This document shows positions 59,566-64,000 of a stretch of 64,000 nt of DNA, piece by piece; position 1 is the stretch's first letter; the number at the start of each line of letters is the position of its first letter. The notes below the pieces were generated by a model. It searched no databases and had not been told where the DNA came from. It worked only from the letters and a program-made list of their open reading frames with translations. The position numbers and the translations under genes are program-made. Origin of the DNA: Photobacterium chitinilyticum (GTDB taxonomy: Bacteria; Pseudomonadota; Gammaproteobacteria; Enterobacterales; Vibrionaceae); NCBI RefSeq assembly GCF_004104355.1, contig NZ_RJLM01000010.1:62001-126000 (forward strand). The letters run 5' to 3'.

Positions 59566-60332
59566 GACATCAATTTTGGGTCGCTTTCAAGAGCCTGATC
59601 AATAAAGAGGTTAATCGGTTTGCCCGTATTTGGGTGCAGACTCTGGTTCCGCCGGCGATCACCATGACCCTGTACTTCATTATTTTCGGTAGCTTGATCG
59701 GCAGCCGGATCGGGGAGATGGGGGGCTTTACCTATATGGAATATATTGTGCCTGGATTGATCATGATGTCGGTGATCACCAACTCCTATTCCAATGTGGC
59801 GTCTTCGTTCTTCAGTGCCAAGCTACAGCATAATATTGAAGAGCTGCTAGTTGCGCCGGTCCCTAGCTATATTATTATTGCGGGCTATGTCGGTGGTGGT
59901 GTTCTGCGCGGCTTGGCTGTCGGCTTTATTGTCTCTGTCGTCTCGCTGCTGTTTGTTGATCTGAAGATTGCCCATCTTGGTGTGATCATTGCTACCGTGG
60001 TGATGACCTCGATTGTGTTTGCACTGGGTGGCTTGATCAATGCTGTCTATGCAAAAACGTTTGATGATATCAGTATTATTCCGACCTTTGTTCTGACGCC
60101 GTTAACCTATCTTGGCGGGGTCTTTTACTCATTGAGCCTGCTGCCTGAATTCTGGCAGGGGGTGTCAAAGCTCAATCCGATAGTCTATATGGTTAATGCT
60201 TTCCGTTATGGTTTCCTCGGGGTGTCAGATGTTGGTATCGGCACTTCCTTTGCGGTGCTCGGTGTCTTTATTGCAGCACTGTACGGATTTGTCTATTACC
60301 TTATTTCGCGCGGGATTGGCTTACGATCGTAA
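59562..60332 (+). CDS. yadH: ABC-2 type transporter permease YadH
   Basis: A six-helix inner-membrane protein (256 aa) of the ABC-2 family, with the conserved segment TPLTYLGGVFYSLSLLPEFWQ and a C-terminal FRYGFLGVSD region. It overlaps yadG by four bases (ATGA) and forms the exporter with it. The substrate is unknown. In E. coli the pair lies in the same hpt-can neighbourhood. Confidence 0.92.
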   Translation: MRHQFWVAFKSLINKEVNRFARIWVQTLVPPAITMTLYFIIFGSLIGSRIGEMGGFTYMEYIVPGLIMMSVITNSYSNVASSFFSAKLQHNIEELLVAPVPSYIIIAGYVGGGVLRGLAVGFIVSVVSLLFVDLKIAHLGVIIATVVMTSIVFALGGLINAVYAKTFDDISIIPTFVLTPLTYLGGVFYSLSLLPEFWQGVSKLNPIVYMVNAFRYGFLGVSDVGIGTSFAVLGVFIAALYGFVYYLISRGIGLRS

Positions 60333-60344
60333 TGTTCATGTATG

Positions 60345-60380
60345 AAAAAGGCCCTGCATCATCGATGCAGGGCCTTTTAG
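60345..60380. terminator. Bidirectional terminator between yadH and panC
   Basis: AAAAGGCCCTGCATC at 60346-60360 pairs perfectly with the sequence at 60364-60378, a 15-bp stem with a 3-base loop and T-rich flanks on both strands. Confidence 0.93.
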
Positions 60381-60396
60381 TTTTTATTAGTTTACA

Positions 60397-61266
60397 TTAC
60401 TCGGAAGCTTGCGGCTGTGTCAGATCAACAACTTGGTTATCGATGAGACGCGCCTTGCCCAGAATTGCTGACATCAGGATCACTGCCTGCTGGGTTTCTT
60501 CACCGATGAGTTGTAGGGTAACAGCATCGCGAATATAAACTTCATCCGGTTGCAGGCCGGCAGCACGGAGCTGATCGTTGGCATCGACAACAATTTCGGC
60601 ATAGTCGGTGCGGCCACCGCGCATTTGGCTGCTGATCCAACGCATTGTACGTGCCAGTACCGGTGCTCGCTGGCGCTCGTCGACGGTTAGGAGGCTATTG
60701 CGTGAGCTCATTGCCAGTCCGTCCATTTCTCGAACCGTCGGGACACCGATGATTTCGATATCCATCGCCATATCAATGACCATCTGACGGATCAGGGCTA
60801 GCTGCTGGTAGTCTTTCTCGCCAAAGCAGGCGATATCCGGCTGGACAATATTGAACAGCTTGGTAACCACGGTAGAGACACCGCGGAAATGGCTAGGTCG
60901 CAATGCCCCTTCGAGCATCGTCGACAGGCTCGGAACATCGACGAACGTCTGTTGATCCAAGCCCTCCGGATACATGATTTCAGGCGTCGGAGTAAAGACA
61001 AGATCGACAGCTTCGCCATTTAGCTTGGCGAGATCATCTTCCAGCGTACGCGGATAGTTGGTCAGGTCATCGGCCTTGTCGAACTGCATTGGGTTGACAA
61101 AAATACTGACAACAACGACATCAGCATGCTCACGGGCTTTTCGAACCAGTGTAAGGTGACCTTCATGCAGGTTGCCCATCGTTGGAACAAAAGCGATACG
61201 GCGACCTTCACGGCGCCATGTTCGTACTTGTTCACGAATTGGGGCAATCTCGGCGAATGTTTGCAT
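60397..61266 (-). CDS. panC: Pantothenate synthetase
   Basis: PanC (289 aa) joins pantoate and beta-alanine with ATP to give pantothenate. The nucleotidyltransferase motif [14 protein letters not shown] (near 28-41, the HIGH-like signature) is present, with [16 protein letters not shown] near 150 and MSSRNSLL (KMSKS-like) near 188. It is slightly longer than in E. coli. It follows panB by 9 bases. panD, which makes beta-alanine, is not in this window. Confidence 0.96.
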   Translation of the reverse strand: MQTFAEIAPIREQVRTWRREGRRIAFVPTMGNLHEGHLTLVRKAREHADVVVVSIFVNPMQFDKADDLTNYPRTLEDDLAKLNGEAVDLVFTPTPEIMYPEGLDQQTFVDVPSLSTMLEGALRPSHFRGVSTVVTKLFNIVQPDIACFGEKDYQQLALIRQMVIDMAMDIEIIGVPTVREMDGLAMSSRNSLLTVDERQRAPVLARTMRWISSQMRGGRTDYAEIVVDANDQLRAAGLQPDEVYIRDAVTLQLIGEETQQAVILMSAILGKARLIDNQVVDLTQPQASE

Positions 61267-61275
61267 TGTTATTCC

Positions 61276-62070
61276 TTACTCAAAGGTATGCTCTGGACCG
61301 GGGAATACTCCGGCCTCGACATCTTCTAGGTATTTGGTGACTGCCGTGCGCATCTCGCCGGTTTCAGTTAGGTAGTTCTTAGAGAAACGTGGCATGTAAT
61401 TGGCAGAAATCCCGAACATGTCATGCATAACCAGAATCTGGCCGTCAGTGACATTACCGGCACCAATACCAATGACAGGAACTTCTACGGCTTTGGTAAT
61501 ACGTTCAGCGAGGCTGGCAGGTACGCATTCCAGCAAAATGATCTGGGCACCAGCGTTTTTCAACAGAATAGCATCTTTCACCATCTGCTCTGCGTGGTCA
61601 GAGTCACGTCCCTGAACTTTATAGCCACCAAAAATGTTTACGGATTGAGGGGTTAACCCCAGATGAGCACAAACTGGAACAGAACGTTCGGTCAATTTAG
61701 ACACAGTTTCTGCCAGCCAGGCACCGCCTTCGAGCTTGACCATATTGGCTCCTGCTCGCATTAGCTCGGCTGCGTTCTCACAGGCCTGCTCTGGTGTGCT
61801 ATAGCTCATAAATGGCATATCGGCCATCAGCAGGGCGTTTGGGCTGCCAGCCCGAACACAGCGAGTGTGGTAGGCAACATCCTGAACGCTGACTGGCAAG
61901 GTGTCAGGTTTGCCCTGCAGCACCATACCCAATGAGTCACCAACCAGTAAAACCGGGACTTCCTGTTGCTCAAACAGCTGAGCAAAGCTTGCATCATATG
62001 CTGTGATTGATGCAAATTTACGACCTTCCTGCTTCCATTTCATCAGGTCGTTGATAGTTATTTTTTTCAT
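61276..62070 (-). CDS. panB: 3-methyl-2-oxobutanoate hydroxymethyltransferase
   Basis: PanB (264 aa) transfers a hydroxymethyl group from methylene-tetrahydrofolate to alpha-ketoisovalerate, the first step of the pantothenate pathway. [16 protein letters not shown] near 21 and [12 protein letters not shown] near 42 (with the metal-binding Asp) are typical, as are KLEGG near 113 and [15 protein letters not shown] near 200. A strong ribosome-binding site (AGGGAGAG) precedes it. It lies in an operon with panC and downstream of folK. Confidence 0.97.
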   Translation of the reverse strand: MKKITINDLMKWKQEGRKFASITAYDASFAQLFEQQEVPVLLVGDSLGMVLQGKPDTLPVSVQDVAYHTRCVRAGSPNALLMADMPFMSYSTPEQACENAAELMRAGANMVKLEGGAWLAETVSKLTERSVPVCAHLGLTPQSVNIFGGYKVQGRDSDHAEQMVKDAILLKNAGAQIILLECVPASLAERITKAVEVPVIGIGAGNVTDGQILVMHDMFGISANYMPRFSKNYLTETGEMRTAVTKYLEDVEAGVFPGPEHTFE

Positions 62071-62096
62071 AATCTTTCTCTCCCTAAAACAATGCC

Positions 62097-62582
62097 TTAT
62101 GAATGCCAGATAGCGAGGCCATTGCGGTCTACCTGATTCAACAACGTTTGCAGCGCAGTGTGATCTGGCAGGATTAAATCAGGGGCAATTTCTGCCAGCG
62201 GATAAAGTACAAACTCACGTACTTTCATTCCATAGTGCGGAACGGTTAGTCGTTCGCAGTCATGCAGCAGATTACCGTACAGGATAATGTCGAGATCCAG
62301 CGTTCTTGGCCCCCAGCGCTCGGCTTTCCTAACCCGGCCATGCTCCAGTTCGATGGCCTGAGTTTGATCCAGCAGGGCAAGCGGAGCCAAGGTGGTATCA
62401 ATAGCAACAACCGCATTGATATAGTCGGGCTGATCCTGGGGCCCCATCGGGGTACTGCTGTACAGTGATGATTCGGCTACTACCTGAACACCAGGTACCT
62501 GTTTCAGGGCTGCAATGGCATTTTTAGCCTGGGTGACAGGATCACCCAGGTTGCTGCCAATTGCGATGTAAGCTCGGATCAT
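62097..62582 (-). CDS. folK: 6-hydroxymethyl-7,8-dihydropterin pyrophosphokinase
   Basis: FolK (161 aa) transfers pyrophosphate from ATP to hydroxymethyl-dihydropterin in folate synthesis. Family motifs are [12 protein letters not shown] at the N terminus, [21 protein letters not shown] near 39-59, and [13 protein letters not shown] near 92, with the metal-binding aspartates, then the [14 protein letters not shown] segment. It overlaps the end of pcnB by four bases, as is common in gammaproteobacteria. Confidence 0.96.
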   Translation of the reverse strand: MIRAYIAIGSNLGDPVTQAKNAIAALKQVPGVQVVAESSLYSSTPMGPQDQPDYINAVVAIDTTLAPLALLDQTQAIELEHGRVRKAERWGPRTLDLDIILYGNLLHDCERLTVPHYGMKVREFVLYPLAEIAPDLILPDHTALQTLLNQVDRNGLAIWHS

Positions 62583-63991
62583 GACGAGGATTTCACTTGT
62601 GGCTTTTTGCGGCGCTGCGGGCGGCGACGGCGACGTTGGCCGCTTTCATCATTGATAAGCTGTACCATCTTGCCACGCCTGTTGCGATCGGCAGACTGGA
62701 ATTCGTTCCACCAGTTAGCCAGCTCGGCAATATTTTCGCTCTCGAAGTTGCCGCGCATTTCAAGAAAGTCATATGCAGCCCTGAATTTAGGGTGCTCCAG
62801 CGCCTTGTAGGCACGTTTTCCGCTGCGGCGGCTAAAGCGCATCTGCTGCTGCCAGATATCGCGCACCGTTGTAGTAAAGCGACGCGGGATCGCTATCGAC
62901 TTCACTTGCTCGTCGAGGACATCATTCGATGCCACCATAAAGGCATCGTAATACGACAGGCCGCTGGTAATTGAAATTTCTTCAGCACGGGTAACCATTG
63001 GGTACCACAGCATTGCGGCATACATAAATGCCGGATTAACACGTTTCTCTTCTACGATACGTTTATCGGTCGCCGCCAGAATGTGTTCAATCATCTGCTC
63101 GGTCTGACTGCTGTGATCTTCGGTAAAGTGTTCAGACAGTAACGGGAAAAGCTGCTGGAACAGGTTGTACTCGCGCATCAGCTTGTATGTCGCCAACCCA
63201 TTGCCTGATTGTAGTAGCTTCAGGCTTTCTTCAAACAGACGGGCAGACGGAATATCCTGCAGTAAGTTGGCAAGCTGGTGGATTGGCGCGGCAGTTTTGC
63301 TTTCAATCTCCATGTCGAGCTTGGCGGCAAAGCGAACAGCGCGCAGCATCCGTACCGGATCTTCACGGTAGCGTGTTTCCGGATCACCAATCAAACGGAT
63401 AATTCGGTTTTCCAGATCGTGGACACCGTTGGCATAGTCGTTGACGGTAAAGTCTTTGATGCTGTAGTAGAGTGCATTGATGGTGAAGTCACGGCGCTCG
63501 GCATCTTCATCGATAGTGCCATAAACATTATCGCGGAGCAGCATGCCTTCTTGGTTTTGCGAGGCAACTTGCTGCTTGTTCTGAATGCTAGGCTTGGTAT
63601 CGGCATGATGGCCACGGAAGGTTGCCACCTCGATAATATCGCGGCCAAACAGAATGTGTGCCAGACGGAAGCGACGCCCGATCAGGCGGCAGTTGCGAAA
63701 CAGCTTCTTGATTTCTTCCGGTGTGGCATTGGTCGCGATATCAAAATCTTTTGGCTGCTTGTGTAGTAACAGATCGCGTACACCACCACCAACAAGATAA
63801 GCATCAAAACCGGCCTTATTGAGACGATAAAGTACCTTCAGCGCATTTTCGCTGATATCTTTACGTGAAATACCGTGCTCTTGGCGTTGAAAAATTTGCA
63901 AAGTTAGGTCCTCGGTAACGAGAGTACTACTGTCGCGATTCAATACCTTACGGCAAAAGCTGGCTACTCGATTAAAGATAATACACCTCAT
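62579..63991 (-). CDS. pcnB: Poly(A) polymerase I PcnB
   Basis: PcnB adds poly(A) tails to RNA 3' ends, marking them for decay. The nucleotidyltransferase core begins near [39 protein letters not shown] carries the catalytic region and [11 protein letters not shown] follows. The neck and C-terminal arginine/lysine-rich tail ([14 protein letters not shown]) bind RNA. The ATG at 63991 encodes MRC before a conserved block, [13 protein letters not shown], which in E. coli PcnB follows a non-standard AUU start. GAGGTG at 63989-63984 on the minus strand would fit a start at ATT 63982 or ATC 63979, so the true start may be one of these. Confidence 0.93.
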   Translation of the reverse strand: MRCIIFNRVASFCRKVLNRDSSTLVTEDLTLQIFQRQEHGISRKDISENALKVLYRLNKAGFDAYLVGGGVRDLLLHKQPKDFDIATNATPEEIKKLFRNCRLIGRRFRLAHILFGRDIIEVATFRGHHADTKPSIQNKQQVASQNQEGMLLRDNVYGTIDEDAERRDFTINALYYSIKDFTVNDYANGVHDLENRIIRLIGDPETRYREDPVRMLRAVRFAAKLDMEIESKTAAPIHQLANLLQDIPSARLFEESLKLLQSGNGLATYKLMREYNLFQQLFPLLSEHFTEDHSSQTEQMIEHILAATDKRIVEEKRVNPAFMYAAMLWYPMVTRAEEISITSGLSYYDAFMVASNDVLDEQVKSIAIPRRFTTTVRDIWQQQMRFSRRSGKRAYKALEHPKFRAAYDFLEMRGNFESENIAELANWWNEFQSADRNRRGKMVQLINDESGQRRRRRPQRRKKPQVKSSS

Positions 63992-64000
63992 ATACGTGGA

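Overview
This window is a contiguous piece of a gammaproteobacterial chromosome, almost certainly from the Vibrionaceae and most like Photobacterium or a close relative. The evidence is a HapR/LuxR/LitR-family quorum-sensing regulator beside hpt, a complete pilABCD type IV pilus cluster beside nadC, DciA beside secA, and short ATACCAA-ended intergenic repeats of a kind common in this family. The gene order closely follows the 2 to 3.5 minute region of the Escherichia coli map, so most of it is conserved core genome.

Layout. 1-711: tail of rsmI and the RNase P RNA gene. 880-17789: the dcw cluster for peptidoglycan precursor synthesis and division (rsmH ftsL ftsI murE murF mraY murD ftsW murG murC ftsQ ftsA ftsZ lpxC), all on the plus strand with overlapping or near-overlapping genes; mraZ and ddlB are absent. 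17892-22115: dciA (minus), secA and mutT. 22168-28200, minus strand: yacG, zapD, coaE, then the pilus genes pilD, pilC, pilB and pilA, transcribed in the order pilA to yacG. 28523-30279: nadC divergent from ampD. 30572-37891: pdhR and the pyruvate dehydrogenase genes aceE, aceF and lpd, with GntR-type operators upstream of pdhR and a MITE-like repeat between pdhR and aceE. 37958-43222: aphA, a chemoreceptor, and a patatin/outer-membrane-barrel fusion protein.

43443-50400: acnB and yacL, neighbours in E. coli, are separated here by a glycerate kinase, a GntP-family permease and a CdaR-type regulator, which looks like a catabolic insertion with its own operator. 50591-52185: glnK-amtB with a sigma54 promoter. 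52424-56284: the ferric iron ABC transporter fbpABC with a Fur-like box. 56355-60332: litR, hpt, can and the ABC transporter yadGH. 60397-63991, minus strand: pcnB, folK, panB and panC.

No wholly unknown multi-gene system is visible. The points most worth following are regulatory or evolutionary: a possible non-AUG start for pcnB, a Qrr-complementary motif at the litR ribosome-binding site, a near-perfect palindrome likely to be the CdaR operator, two GntR-type operators 18 helical turns apart before pdhR, MITE-like repeats immediately upstream of secA and aceE, and rsmH promoter DNA that keeps MraZ-box-like repeats although mraZ is gone. No tRNA, rRNA, CRISPR array, insertion sequence or prophage gene was seen.
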